Assembly (NCBI GenBank): GCA_013368445.1
Contig: JAACJO010000027.1
Span: forward strand, 124,001-188,000
DNA: 64,000 nucleotides
DNA from: Leucocoprinus leucothites
Lineage: Eukaryota > Basidiomycota > Agaricomycetes > Agaricales > Agaricaceae
Direction of reading: 5' to 3'
Below, one piece after another: positions 10,751 through 22,648 of this stretch. The number at the start of each line of letters is the position of its first letter. The stretch's first letter is position 1. Under the pieces are notes generated by a model. It did not search any database and was not told the DNA's origin. It saw only the letters and a program-made list of their open reading frames with translations. The position numbers and the translations under genes were made by a program.

Positions 10751-11990
10751 AGCATCTCCTGTGCATTCTTTAGGATGTCTGTGGCCTGCTATGTCTGTTC
10801 TGAATTTGGGTATTCTTTCCAGTGGATCAGATATTTGATCTTTCCACAACATGTTCTCCAATGGCAAACAATATCTTTGACTTCCCATTCTTCTTCTCCT
10901 TCTATGAGATCAGGTGGCAGGTTCTCAAAATGAATTTCATATTCATCATTCTCAGTTACTGGCCATAGGAGCCCTATGTGGAAGTGAGGATGAACTTTCC
11001 ATGATTTGGGTAATTTTAGTTCATAGTTCACAGGTCCAAGCTTCTTTGTGATTTCAAAAGGTCCTATGCATTTTGCTGATAGTTTCCTTGATGGTGCACA
11101 AATAGGGAGATTGTGTGAATCCAGCCAAACCTTCTGTCCTACTTCTAATTTGGGGAGTGGGCCTTTAATACATTCAGTCATAGTTTGCCTTGCTTTCTCA
11201 TGTGAATCTTGTGCAGTGATGCAGATATTCTTTATCCAGTCAATACAGTCTTCAGTCACTGGATTATTCATTAGTTCTTGATCAGTTGGGAAAGCTTTGA
11301 GGGGGTGGCTGTACATTAGTTCAAAGGGTGTCTGTGATCTGTTGGAGTGGGTGTGAGAATTGTGTGCAAATTTGACAAGGGATAATTTCTTTGGCTAGTC
11401 AAGAGTGTTCTTGGAGCAGTAAGCAGAAAGGTACATTTCGATTTCCTGGTTGAAGCATTCAGTGGTACCATTGGATCGAGGGTGGTATGCAGTAGATCAT
11501 GCATGTTCTATTCCTAGCTTCTTGAACAGAGCTTGAACAGATTTAGCAACAAATCTAGGGTCTCAATCAGAGATAATTTTGTCTAAGGTTCCAAAATACA
11601 AGAAGATGTTCTTGATTAACAGACCAGAGATATGATCTGCAGTGGCTTCTTTTCATGTTGGTACTATAATTATCCCTTTGTGAGTCTGTGGTCTACTACA
11701 GACAAAATAGAGTCAAATCCATCAACTTCTAGAAGATCGGTGATGAGATCCATAGCTATTTGTGTGAAGGGTTGCAAAGAGCATGGTCCTTTAATGGGTT
11801 GGAGTGGGGGCTTGAAAGGCTGTCTGTTGATCTTGTGTTGTTGACAGATTGGGCATCCTTTCATATAGTTCTTGATAAAAGCTCTCATTCCAGGCCATGT
11901 GATGTATTCTTCTAGTTTGCATATGGTTTCAGTTATACCAGGATGTCCTACTGCTGGGGTATCATGTACTCATTGGAGTAAACATTTCTT
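10745..11990 (-). pseudogene. Chromovirus integrase with C-terminal chromodomain
   Basis: The zinc-binding HHCC module is visible as VHDTPAVGHPG with GCPICQQHK (about 11985-11830). The catalytic core follows with AMDLITDLL (first Asp), DPRFVAKS (second Asp region) and [12 protein letters not shown] (Glu). Next come the strands GQKVWLDSHNLP and GPFEITKKLGPVNYELKLP and the HPHFHIGLL stretch. The chromodomain is EEWEVKDIVCHWR, KYLIHWKEYPNSEQT and, after a frame change, ILKNAQEML. Chromodomains steer integration to chromatin carrying particular histone marks. Stops at Trp and Arg positions (TGA) and frame changes make it a pseudogene. Confidence 0.85.
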
Positions 11991-13035
11991 GAAAGTGTTG
12001 TTGACAGGTAGTGTGAAGCATCCTTTTTCATCAATGTGGGGTGAGCCATCAGGTTTTGTTGGGAGTGATTCTTTGATTTCTAGATCAAGGATATCAATGT
12101 CCATTGCTGGAAAGGATGATGTATCAAACATATGGGCAGGGATGGCTGCTTGTGGTTTCTCTTCTTCTTCAGTGATGTGGTCAGGTTGACATGAGAGTTC
12201 ATCAGCTGTGACATTTTTAATACTGGAAATATAGTGGATTTTGACTTTATGGGCACTAATGAGGGTGGACCATCAAATTGTCCATTAGGATAACTTTGAT
12301 GGTTTAGCCCAATGAATAATATTATCATGATTGGTCTATACAATGGTTTCATGTGGTGAGCTATTGATGTAATGTTGCCATTCTTGTAATTTGCAGATGA
12401 TTGTGAGGAATTCTTGTTTGGAGGTATGGTAATATTTTTCAGTGGGAGAAAATCCTTTTGAGTGGAAGAAACAGGGATGCATGACTCCATTTGAGTCCTT
12501 TTGAAGTAAAATGGCTCCAGATGCATGGTTAGAGGCGTCAGTTTGTATTTCAAAGGGTTTCATTGGATCAGGGGTTATGAGAACAGGTTCTTGTAGAAAT
12601 TTCCTTTTAAGGGTGTCAAACAATAATTGGGCTTCTGAATTCCACTGAAATGGTTGATTTTTGCGAAGAAGAGTGTTGAGAGGGGCTGTGTAGTGTGCAT
12701 AATTTTATATGAATTTTTGATAGAAGTTGCAAAATCTAATGAATTTGTGGATATCTTGTGGATTTTTAGGTATGGGCCAATCCACTATTCCTTTGAGTTT
12801 TATTGGATCCATGCAAACTTTGTTGGGTGAAATTATAAATCCTAGGTATGCCAATTTTTCTTTTTCAAAATCACATTTCTCTGCTTTGAGATAGAGATTG
12901 TGTTTTTGGAAAATTTCAAATACTTGGCAGGTGATTTCTTGTAGTTCTTGTTTGTTTTCACATGAATCAACACATCATCCATGTATATGATGACCTTATC
13001 TTGATAGATGAGGGGAGCAAGGATGGTATCCATCA
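11991..13035 (-). pseudogene. Chromovirus RT C-terminal part and RNase H
   Basis: The RT portion starts abruptly at about 13035 with MMDTILAPLIYQDKVI and the intact catalytic box IYMDDVLIH, then thumb sequence down to about 12640. RNase H follows: EPVLITPDPMKPFEIQTDASNHASGA-type sequence at 12623-12500 with the first catalytic Asp in QTDAS, the Glu in SKQEFLTII, and a further Asp-containing stretch after a frameshift. The 5' half of RT, the protease and gag are missing, because the element has been broken and joined to an inverted copy of its own 3' end. Confidence 0.82.
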
Positions 13036-13244
13036 TTGTTATAAATATTGACTTGATTGACACCCACTGTGACTTGATTATTCTAGATACTGACACAGCC
13101 ACCCAGTCTGAAGCAGCTTTATTAGAGTGGGAGGAGTACATTGGGAAATTTGATATCAAGGAAGAAAGGTTTGATATTGATTGGGATGAGTACAATTGGG
13201 AGAATGTCATTACTAGGATCAGGAGGAATGGTTTCACTGTTTGA
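13036..13244 (+). pseudogene. Inverted copy of the chromovirus tail-ORF C-terminus
   Basis: The plus strand reads NIDLIDTHCDLIILDTDT through DEYNWENVITRIRRNGFTV and a stop. This is the same protein tail as minus-strand 9270-9053, with about ten residue changes. It is joined at about 13036 directly to RT sequence of opposite orientation. It cannot be expressed as part of an element here. Confidence 0.8.
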
Positions 13245-13336
13245 TAGGAATGGACTAACAGACTGATAAACAGACAATGATAGTTTCATGGACACCACAT
13301 TTGGATTTGAACACTATGATATCTAACTATGATAGC

Positions 13337-13724
13337 TGTTACATCAGCAGATAGATTAGTATTTATCAGTATTGTGATTGTGATATCAGACTTGTAGTTG
13401 TAGTTTGATACTGTTTTGGTTAGTTAGTATTTAAGGACCTTGTATTAGGAAGATTAAACACAAGTTTAATCTGTCCTTTGTTTCCCAGACTACTTGTGTT
13501 TACTTGCCCTGACTTGAATTCACTTGTATCATTGTTGTTGTCTCAAACCTTGCACTACCTTAGACTTACCACAAGTCTTCTTGGCCTTCTCTTACTGGGC
13601 TTTTGAGAATACTCAAGCTCATTAATTGAAGTAGGTTAAAGACCAGTTAGCTGCTGCCTTACATAACCCAATCATGTGTTGTGACACATGATGTTACTAG
13701 GCACTCTGACTGTAAATCTTAACA
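13337..13724 (+). repeat. Chromovirus LTR, right copy in inverted orientation
   Basis: This 388-bp unit runs from TGTTACATCAGCAGATAG to AATCTTAACA and is the reverse complement of 8565-8960, differing mainly by transitions. It follows the tail-ORF stop at the same distance as on the left. The next bases (ATCAT) do not match the left flank (GACAC). Confidence 0.65.
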
Positions 13725-13728
13725 ATCA

Positions 13729-14031
13729 TGTTCTGAAATATTGCTGGACTATTGCACATTTGAATGGGAGGTAATGTCTTACACAGCCTAGGTGCACAGC
13801 CTCACATAGCATTACTCAGCCATTGTCATACTCTTCATCATCCCCTTAGTCACAATGACTTCTTGCTTACTCACCTGTTTCTATTCTTAGACTCTTATAA
13901 CTCATTTCCTTAGTATATAAACCTTGTAGCTATACTATATTTACCAACTCTTTCTTCTTCCCTTTGCTCTCTCATTACTCTCAAGTCTTTACACACTTGT
14001 TGCAGCCTAAGTTCTAGCTTAGGTCATAACA
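13729..14031 (+). mobile_element. Possible solo LTR with TATA box, unknown family
   Basis: This 303-bp stretch starts TGTTCTGAAATATTG and ends GTCATAACA. It has a TATA-like GTATATAAACC near 13911-13921 followed by a pyrimidine-rich stretch, as in LTR promoters. No second copy lies in the window and the flanks (AATCA, AGTCC) do not match, so the call rests on terminal form and promoter-like content only. It abuts the pogo transposase fragment that follows. Confidence 0.35.
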
Positions 14032-14295
14032 AGTCCCTTCTTCAGGAGGGTTCATGAGCTGAAGGACATTTACAATACAGATAAGACTAGTCTCTTAAAC
14101 ATGTGAGTATTGAATATAATCAGAATAGAAGCATGTACTAATCATAGAGAACTTTCTTCAGTATGTGGCCTGATCATGGATTATCTGACAAGTATGTCCC
14201 TGGAGTCACAGGAAGAAAATTCTGACTTACATTTGCAATCACAATGAATGTAGATGGCAGTGACAAGCTTCTACCATTAATTATAGGTAAATTCC
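14032..14295 (+). pseudogene. Pogo-like transposase, middle part (left piece of a split gene)
   Basis: The frame reads ELKDIYNTDKTSLLNM, matching the DIYNxDETG start of the DDE_1 catalytic core in pogo/Tigger transposases (the usual Glu is Lys here). A likely intron of about 65 bp follows, starting GTGAGT at about 14102 and ending TTCAG. It is followed by PDHGLSDKYVPGVTGRKF, a TGA, and LTFAITMNVDGSDKLLPLIIGK. This is a standard stretch of the family. The gene is cut at 14295 by the gypsy-2 5' LTR and continues at 28749. N-terminal DNA-binding parts are absent. Confidence 0.78.
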
Positions 14296-14521
14296 TGTAG
14301 CTGTTTTGTGACTTGGTCACTCTATGACTTATGCTTATGTTGTTATATATTTTCCTATGTCATCTGTTACCTAAGCTGATGAAGAGTAGATAGTATATTT
14401 ATGAATATTCCTTGTACTAGATACTCTTTGGACTCTCAAATATCAAACTTTACTCCTAGTGAGTCTTGGTGTTCTTGAGTTTCTTTCCATGTGACACAGC
14501 CATTCTCACTCTTGCATCACA
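14296..14521 (+). repeat. Gypsy-2 5' LTR
   Basis: This 226-bp unit runs from TGTAGCTGTTTTGTGAC to CTTGCATCACA and is repeated at 28523-28748 with about 15 substitutions, mostly transitions. It is short for a gypsy LTR. The left flank is ATTCC. Confidence 0.88.
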
Positions 14522-14559
14522 TATTTTCAACAGTCAAAAAGCTTTGAATTTTACTATGC

Positions 14560-17040
14560 CCTAACAAGGCATACCCCCTCTCTCTCTTGTTGACTTCACC
14601 AACCTCTGGACACCCTGGTCTGATCAACCTGGAAATCTGCTATCTACAACTATTGACACATGTCCCTCTCCCAAACCTAGTTTCCAATCTATAGTTGTAC
14701 TCTCTAGATGGCCACTGGCAGGTACAATTTGTGCAACCACAAGGTTGTTGAAGAAAGTCCTCCCAACAAGGAAGCTGGAGGTAAGTTTCTGACTACAAAT
14801 TCTGGTTCTGATTCCATGCATACAGGTAACAGTACTAGGTATGGGACAATTCCAGTTGTTCCTAGTCAGTCTGTGGAATCTGTAGTGAACTCCATAGCCA
14901 ATGTGAGCTTATGCTCATCACTGTTGACCCCCAGTTCTCCAGGGTCATAGGAACAAGTCCCAAGTTGCACTTGTGAGACCCCCAGTAGTAATCAGCATTT
15001 GGACATGAATGCAGGTAGTGATACTAGTAGTGTCCTGCAGTCCCAAAACCACTTTGAGCTATTGTCTGCCCTTACAGATAACAAATCAGTTGGCAATATA
15101 CACATTGGCAATGACACTGGAATAGTTGAACAAATCATCTTTGCAATCAACCCTCTTGATGAGCCAAATGAACATCTGTCCCCTGAGCAATTAGAAGGTA
15201 TCAACCAAGCCACTGCTGGCCTCTCAGAAGAACAATGAGATGCCTACAACTGCTGGATGGCAGGTGCTAATATCACCACTGACCAAGCTAGTAGATCAAG
15301 AGACAAGGGCAAAGGTGCAGATCCTCACTATTGGGGCTTGGCTGGAATCCCCAAATGTGAGCTTGACATGGACACCCAACAAGTCCTTTTGGAAAATCCT
15401 GGATATGAGACTATTGACTAAGACAAACCCAAACCCAAACATAAGAAGTGTTCCAAAGACAAAGAACATGAACATTGTAAGAAACAAAAAGCTCAAAAGA
15501 GGTCAAAAATTTGAAAAGAACCTAAATATGCAGTCAAAGAACAAGAGACATCTAACCTCTCCTACACATCTGATGGTGTTGCAAACCACATCCACCACAT
15601 TGCTGATGCAAGCATTGGCAATGCTGCTCCAAGATATGGCAACACCCATAGAATTGATGATTATCTGCATCCTTCTCAACAGATCAACCCTCAGAGTTAC
15701 CTAGGCAGAGCCTTCACCAATGCAAGAGCCAACTCATGACAATTATCATCTAAACCAAATACTAGTCACTCTAACAAATGCAAAAAACATCATTCAAAGA
15801 AGCCTTCCAGGAAACACAAAGGAAAAGGAAAGAGCAAACATCACTGTAGCAAATGTAGCCCTTCACCATTGGACTCTGACAGTGACTCAGACACTTCAGA
15901 GAATTTGGATGATGATACATCCAGCAGTGGTGAAGATTCAGACAAGCCATCCTCTTCTGACCATCACTCAAGCTCAGATAACTCCTGTAGTTGCTCAGAC
16001 CACTCATCACCTTTGAGCACTTGATCTGATGAGTTGAGTGACACTGACTGCTCCAACTCTGATGAATCAATCCCAAAACATCACATTAGGCATTGTAATA
16101 GGGGCAGAAGGTCTCTGCTCAAGCCAATCCCACCTAACAAATATGATGGCAATCCAATCCCACAAACCTACTTCCAGTTTGTCAGACAATCATTGGACTA
16201 TGTCAATGATGGGAGGGCTCCAGCTGAACATCAGATCTCTATAATATCTAGCTTCCTAACTGGGAAGGCATATGAATTCTATACTCATGAGGCATCTCTA
16301 GATCCCACTCATTGGAATCTTGATGAGTTCTTTGAAGCATTGTTTGACTACTGCTTTCCACTGGTTTTCAGAGCCCGACAACATTGGAAACTGGCTCATT
16401 TCTTTCAAAACAAATTTTCCATCAGAGACTATACTTCCCAGTTGAATGAATATTTCTCTATACTTGGTTATGATAACTCATGCAATGAGACTGACATGGT
16501 GACCAAGTTATAGTATGGTCTTAACATCAATATCCAACAACAACTCTGGTTGGAGAGATTAAACCCTGAACAATCACCCTATAATGAGGTACTCAGAATG
16601 GCTGAGACTATTGAAATGTCAAATCTTGCTGCTTGACACACCATATGGGACTCTGGACATGACAACCAAGATCACAAACATCATCATGATGACCAAAAGG
16701 GCCACAAAAATTGTTTATAAAGTCATCCCTGAACCCATCACAATGCCTCTAGTAATGACAGACAAGTCCACTTTGAAGACACCACTGTCAGGAGAAGCTC
16801 TTACCTGCTTAACAACTCCTCACATACTCAGTGAAGCAACAGGGAAGACCAGCAAAACTGCCACTATAGTTGCAAATCCAATTGTTCAGATAATAAATCC
16901 TCAGGATATAATAGATATAACTTGACTGAGCAGGAGATAGAATGACTTCATGCAGAGAATTGCTGCTTTAGATGTAAGGAAACCAGTCATACCTCATGCC
17001 ACTGCCCCACTAGAAACAATGTTGCATCCTCTAGTTGAAA
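14560..17040 (+). pseudogene. Gypsy-2 gag
   Basis: The N-terminal half (14600-16030) is disordered and Ser/Lys/His rich, with poly-acidic runs near 15880-16010. The capsid-like part is open from 16034 to 16513 and reads PNKYDGNPIPQTYFQFVRQ, ISIISSFLTGKAYEFY and YTSQLNEYFSILGYD, the retrotransposon-gag fold of fungal gypsy elements. The zinc knuckle lies at about 16955-17010 as CCFRCKETSHTSCHC, CX2CX4HX4C. TAG and TGA stops break the frame repeatedly. After 17040 to about 18290 a degenerate acidic spacer with no recognised domain leads to the protease. Confidence 0.78.
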
Positions 17041-18289
17041 TGGACCTCCCAGTCAAAGGTCTATCAATAACATTGACATTTCTGCCATTCAGCAAGCTGA
17101 AGAACTTTGTCAGCTAGCCAAAACTACTGAGTGCACTGAGCTGATAGAATTATCAATGATGGACTCCAGTGATTATGATAGTGATGCTGGATTTTACACT
17201 CACCTCTACAACAACATTGTGCTACTAGAACAAACAGAGCTAATCACTGATGATGAATTTCACAGCACTCAGTCTGACAACCTGAAAGCACTATGACCAT
17301 CAGATCCTTGTCTTGAAGTTCATGATCTTCTTGTGATGGAAGATCTCTGAATTGAACCCCCAAAGGGATCCTTTGAAAAGGTAAAAGCTTGGTTAACAGA
17401 GGATGAATGTTACCTGAGTGGTCCTTACTACTCTGAAGGAGACTACTTCAATACTGAGGAACTCTCCCCAATCACATTCAATCACTCTGAGTCAGATGTC
17501 AAGGCATCTAAATATGTGAAAAATCTGCTTGACAAGAAATGGGATAACATCAGTTCAGCTCAATAATTTTGGCTTGAACAAGTGATGCAGAAACTCTTAC
17601 CTAGTAGCTGGGGACTTCAAGTATCTCATCACTCCACTGAGAGCAAAGCAGCTCCAATCTACAATGAAATTCTAAAAGGTGTGATCTTGGTCAAAGAGTC
17701 ATACATATTTAGATGGACACCACAGTCTTTGGCAAAGTACATCACTTGAAAAATATATCAATCAGTGCATCAACAACCACTGAGGAAGCTAATAAACAAA
17801 ATTGATAAGCTCAGTCACAATCTCATGTACTTTGATGACCTAATACTCACCAATGTGGAAAACATCCTTAACATAGCATATTGTCACAAAATCATCAAGT
17901 ACATGGATGATTACATTCATATTGTTTGACCACCTAGGTTTTTCATCCAAGCTATTGGAATTGGCTCTTGTGTGACCATCTGAGACCTTGACTGGGATAT
18001 GGACCTTGAAATTAGTCAGTGGCACCTGTTGAACAAAGAATTCAACATAGTTGACTGGGTTAGGAAACACCCAGTGCACAATCATCTTTACCCTGCTACC
18101 TCAACAGATCCTGAAACTGTCATTGAAAGTATTAGCTCTCTCTTCAATAATATCATCACAAAAGACTTGCCTCTCAAGGTATGTGATTCTATTAATGTAA
18201 TGAATGTGAATCTTGAAGTTGATGGTCAACAAATCAAAGCAGGGACTTACCCTTCTATTCAATAAAACTCAACTATCCCACACAACATC

Positions 18290-18971
18290 TCTAGAGTGAT
18301 CCCTCATCCTCTAGTTGTAGTATTAAAGATAAATAGTCACCCCTGCAGGGCACTAATAGACACTGGATCTATGGGAGACTTTATCTCCACAACAATTGCA
18401 CAACAACTTAGTGTTCCTAAGGTTGAACTTGAAAAAGCCATATCTGTGCAAATGGCCTGTCAAGGATCCCCATCAAATATCAACTACTGCACCAGTGTGC
18501 AGTTTACTTAACAGAAACTGAATTACAGATGGGAATTTGATGTCATGAACTTGGCAAATTATAATGTTGTACTGGGAACACTGTTCCTGTATCAACACAA
18601 AGTCAGTATCTGTATGGAACCTCCTGCAGTGGTCATAGGGAGTGAAGATCCAATTCCTACAAAGGGATCTCATATCGCCAAGTTATCTTCTCATGCCATG
18701 ATGATGTATGAGGATAGGATTGAGGAGGTCCGAAATATTCTACTGGAACATGCAAAGAAAGTCTGTAGAAATGCTTCAGAAATGCTGCTTCCTCCTTTAC
18801 AAGACATCAACCACAAAATACCTTTAATAGACCCCAATGTCAAATACTCATGGAGACCCTCTTGCTGCCCAGATGCACTGTTAAATTAGTGGGTAAGCAA
18901 GAAAGAAGCATACATTAAGTCTGGATGATGGGTCCCAAAACCTGTCCCCAATGCATGCCCAATACTACAGA
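18290..18971 (+). pseudogene. Gypsy-2 protease and pre-RT segment
   Basis: The protease loop is RALIDTGSMGDFIS (the usual DTGS), followed after a stop by YNVVLGTLFLYQHKVSI. The pre-RT linker reads LLPPLQDINHKIPLIDPN, KYSWRPSCCPDALLN and, after a stop, KKEAYIKSG and VPKPVPNACP. This is exactly the run that precedes RT in this gypsy group. It ends in ILQI at 18971, where the DDE transposon inserted at a TA dinucleotide. The frame resumes at 22649 with PKPRKPGKPIKLRTV. Confidence 0.82.
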
Positions 18972-19349
18972 TAAGGTAGACAACATCAGGAACACACATA
19001 TGTTATATAAGCAACTTTTACTCTCAATGAAAAGTGTAATTGTGACAACACAAACCAAGTTTGAGACAAAATAATCCCTGGGGATGACAGATAGAGTTTA
19101 TAGTAATAGTTCCTAGGAGCTGGTTTCCAAGATAATACTATATATAAACTATTGTTTAATTTTTTTCTTTAAAACCAAAAGTGCACAGTCTACCTTAATC
19201 ATTTGTTTGATGAAGGCTGAGGCCAGCAAGGGTTTGAGATCCATGATATTTTGCTGCTTATATAATCCTTCACATGACCACTTTGTGGCTGGGGGAAGAG
19301 CAAGAGCACTGACAAAAAATAGAATATATTTTGCATTTCTGCCTACAGA

Positions 19350-22300
19350 GTAATGGGAAATCATTCCAAAGCTCATAGAGCATGCATAAACAACCTTTCT
19401 AAGGCCAAATATGGATGGAAATGCATAGAGAATGCAGCTCCTTTCCTAAGATGCTGCAACTCTCTTGTCTTCCCCCTCTCCAGCAGATAACCAAATCTTC
19501 AACACCTTAGAAACAGTCTTCGAACCACAAATGGATGTTGGAGGAAGTCCTAGTGGTACTATAGATCTTGATGACAAAGACAGTGAAGAGTTGGAGGCTG
19601 GAGAGGAGAAAACAGAGGATGAGGTCTGGAGTTTTGCATCAACCTTGCAAGCAGCATTCCAAGTGGCACAAAAGGCAGAAAAAGACCTGCAGGCACAAGG
19701 GCCAAAGAGACCTCGACATTATACTGGAAACTCCGATAGAACAAACCGAGATTGGGCCACAAAACCTCAAAATTAGTGGAAGGAGGGCTCAAGCTCATCA
19801 ATGAATATCTCATCCTTCCAGAGCAAAAAAGCCCTCAATCGGATGAGCCAAAGGACCAGGAGGAGGTCCAGAGTGATGGAGACGACAAAACCACAGCAGA
19901 AGTGGATGAAGAGAGTATTGAGGAACATGTGGAGCAGACTTTTGGAGAAGAAAAGGTAGATGTGAGTAAGAGAGGTGTTTCTACAGTGTTTTTGGCTCAC
20001 ATTATTCCAGAAACTCGAACCAAAGATGGTTTACATTCAAAATTCTCTTCATGAGGGTGATAAACAAGTCCTAGAGGTGAAAGAATGTGTCAAAACCATC
20101 CTTGATGACCTGAAAAATTGAAACATACCCATTGATGACAGTCCAGAGACAGAGATGGACAAGTCCTTGAACCAGATATGTTACAAGGACTTTCCTAGAC
20201 TCCAGCAGTTAGAATCAAGCTTACCTTGCTGTCTAAGGACAAGGAGCTTACACAGCTCATCTGAACTTGTCTCATGACCATGATCTCAGCCCTGAACTTC
20301 TATCTTGATATTGAGCTGAGCTACACTTGGTGGGAAGCATCCATTCTTGTGGCAAAGACTTCAGGAAAGAGTGTCAGTCATGTACACACTATACAGATAT
20401 GGATATATGAATACCTTCATGAACAAAATCTCCTACTTTACAATTGTGGCACTGCACTTGTCCTGTCAGTCATCAATGACAAAGACTTCTCATGTAAACT
20501 GCAGTTATACCTGATCACAAAAGCAAAAAATGGATACATATGGGCTGAAGACATTATTGAATATATCTCAACATCTGAAGTTCAGCAGTAGTTTGGCTCA
20601 AAGGTTCCCAAAAGCATCACACTCCACACAGCTCACTGATGGCTCCATTGGCTCAATTGGCAGTACACCTGAAAGCAAAACAGGATGTATGTTGAAAGAC
20701 ACAAGTGTGAGGATATTGTTGAGTACAGGAAAGGTTTTATTAAGTGATGGAAGGAGGAGTATGAACTACAGATGTTTCTCTATGATAACAATGGCAATGC
20801 ACCACCACCACCAAAAGGCTTTCCAGTCAAACAAGTGGGTCAGTTCTGGTTGATTCCCCTCACCCAATTTTTATGGGAATGATTGCAGGAGGTTGAAATG
20901 GGGGCACAAAGGAGAGCAGTCATCAACTGAGAAGAAGGGAGAAGGACCATCAATCATGGTTTCAGAATTCCTGACACCTGATTGGGGATGCTTGGTGTAT
21001 GTGGGAGAGTGAGGAGTTTTATTTTTGGACATCTCAACAGAACACTTCTGACTCCTGACTTTGCAGGGAAGCATGCATTTTTTTCAAAGCAGGGAAAAAC
21101 TGGGATGGGTATTTTACTGGTGAAGATCTGCTGGCTCAGGCTGACAAGGCAATTGACATTTTTGAGGAAAAAACAAATGGGTTTGTGACTGGCCTTTTTC
21201 TTTTTGATAATGCTCCAAGTCACCAACACTGAGCTGCAGATGCTCTTTCAGCTTGACAGATGCCAAAATTTCCTCATGGAACATGGCATCACTGTAAAGA
21301 CAGCCCAAAAATGCAATCAACCTCTTTTGAGAAAGATGGTGTTCCTATCTACCAAGACTTGTATTTTCCAGATGATCATCCAACTATGCTAGGGTGGTTC
21401 AAGGGAATGGAGCTCATCATCAAAGAGTGGGGACTCTGGCCAGCTAATGGAGAGCTGCTTGCCCAGTATGAGGGATTCAAGTGTGAGCTGGGCCACACTG
21501 ACTGCTGCTGCTGTCGGTTACTGTTTTGCCAGCCTAATTTTGTTAATCAGAAGTCCCAGCTTGAAGAACTCATCATGTCTTGAGGCCACATCTGTGACTT
21601 TTATCCAAAATATCATTGTGAGCTCAATTTCATTGAGCAGTATTGGGGTGCAGTGTCATGATCTGCAATCACAACCTCTCCAATTTGATCTCTGACTATT
21701 TTTTTCAATTTCTGATTCCTATGATTTTTCATTATCTACCATTTCTATAAATATTTTGCAGCCTATTTCCACTCATCATTCTATCATCTTTTTATTTGTG
21801 CTCATATTCATTTCCACCATTCCATTTATGTTTGTCATTCTCCATTGTGTCGTGTCTGTTGTTGTCTATTTACCTTTCATTTATCTGTTTATTTGTTTAT
21901 CATCGCATTGTGAGCTTTGTGATATTTACGTGTTATTTGTCCAATTTCATGTTATCTTAAATATGTTGCTACTCACTCATGTATTACCCATTCTGAAGAT
22001 CAACCAAGATTCCACTCTTACTCTCTGTCTGATTATTCCTTCAGTGTTGAATTCCAATTCATACTGTCTGTCATCTTTCTCGTAGACCAAATCAGTCAAT
22101 GTGATATTGGAAGGGCACAGCACATATGCTGAAGCCAATGACCGACCTCTCCATAACTTTCATGTGCTTAGTAAGTGCTGGTAATTTGCAAATCTTGACA
22201 TGCAGCTAAGCTGCAGGACAGAAATTCTCTGAAGACTAATGATTTAGAGGGGATGGAGGCACTTGTAAAGAGCTGCCTTGATGATGTCCCTTTGCTCCAG

Positions 22301-22550
22301 ATACAGCAGTAAGCTTCCTTCATGACAATGGCATTGAATATAATTACTGATAATGTGATTATTGATAAGATACACAAATAGGGTGGCACAATTTATTGAT
22401 ACTTATTCTCAAGGCGTAACAGGCCCAGAACCAGTGTGGGCAAATAGGAAGTATTATGGTTATCCCATACTTCCTCCAGAAATTACAAAGGAGCTTCACC
22501 AGGAGTATGTAGAGAGGTTCTCAGATAGCAGTCAAGTACTGTCAACATAA
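19350..22550 (+). pseudogene. Transposase of DDE transposon copy A
   Basis: The N-terminus (MGNHSKAHR near 19350) is followed by an acidic stretch and a KRPRHYTGNS motif near 19700. A helical region comes next (20275-20590, LNFYLDIELSYTWWEAS). The catalytic part runs from about 21050 to 22320: HAFFSKQGKTGMGYFTGEDL, then LFLFDNAPSH (catalytic Asp), FPDDHPTMLGWFKGMEL, a Cys-rich CELGHTDCCCC, PKYHCELNFIEQYWGA (catalytic Glu), and a C-terminal RMAQFIDTYSQGV-type stretch (22385 onwards). These motifs recur in a widespread basidiomycete DDE endonuclease family. The fold assignment is from memory of that family. Stops and frameshifts are numerous and a solo LTR splits the domain right after QYWGA. 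Confidence 0.75.
21654..22200 (+). mobile_element. Solo LTR (gypsy-4 family) inside DDE transposon A
   Basis: The 547-bp unit runs TGTCATGATCTGCAATC to AAATCTTGACA and has a perfect target duplication TGCAG (21649-21653 and 22201-22205). It matches 34407-34949, the 5' LTR of gypsy-4, over its full length. The transposase frame continues across it from QYWGA to KLQDRNS. Confidence 0.9.
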
Positions 22551-22648
22551 GCATCCTTCCAAGTGTATCTAGAATGTGATATTTTGCCACTTTGGGCACC
22601 TATCAACATGCTTACATAAGGTGCTAAATCTTAAAGTCATCTACCTTA

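Larger units (their letters stand above)
8565..13724. mobile_element. Rearranged chromovirus (Ty3/gypsy, chromodomain) with inverted LTR ends
   Basis: The inner part (about 9053-13035, minus strand) reads RT, RNase H, integrase, chromodomain and then an additional ORF before an LTR at 8565-8960. On the right, at about 13036, the RT breaks just before its YMDD box and the sequence switches to an inverted copy of the element's own 3' end (end of the additional ORF plus LTR, 13036-13724, plus strand). The two LTRs therefore face opposite ways, which a simple insertion cannot give. The two 3' ends are roughly 85-90% identical by eye, and the differences in the stretch compared are all transitions. 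No shared target duplication was found (GACAC left, ATCAT right). Confidence 0.8.
18974..22646 (+). mobile_element. DDE transposon copy A (IS630/Tc1-superfamily-like, TA target), with a nested solo LTR
   Basis: The element starts AGGTAGAC and ends TCTACCT, flanked by TA on both sides. Removing it together with one TA restores the gypsy-2 RT frame. Subtracting the solo LTR (21654-22200) and its 5-bp duplication leaves 3121 bp, exactly the net length of copy C. The terminal repeats are imperfect, about 20 bp. The coding part is on the plus strand and decayed. Family relatives here are copies B (32164-34406) and C (37066-42705) and the MITE at 50273-50833. Confidence 0.88.
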
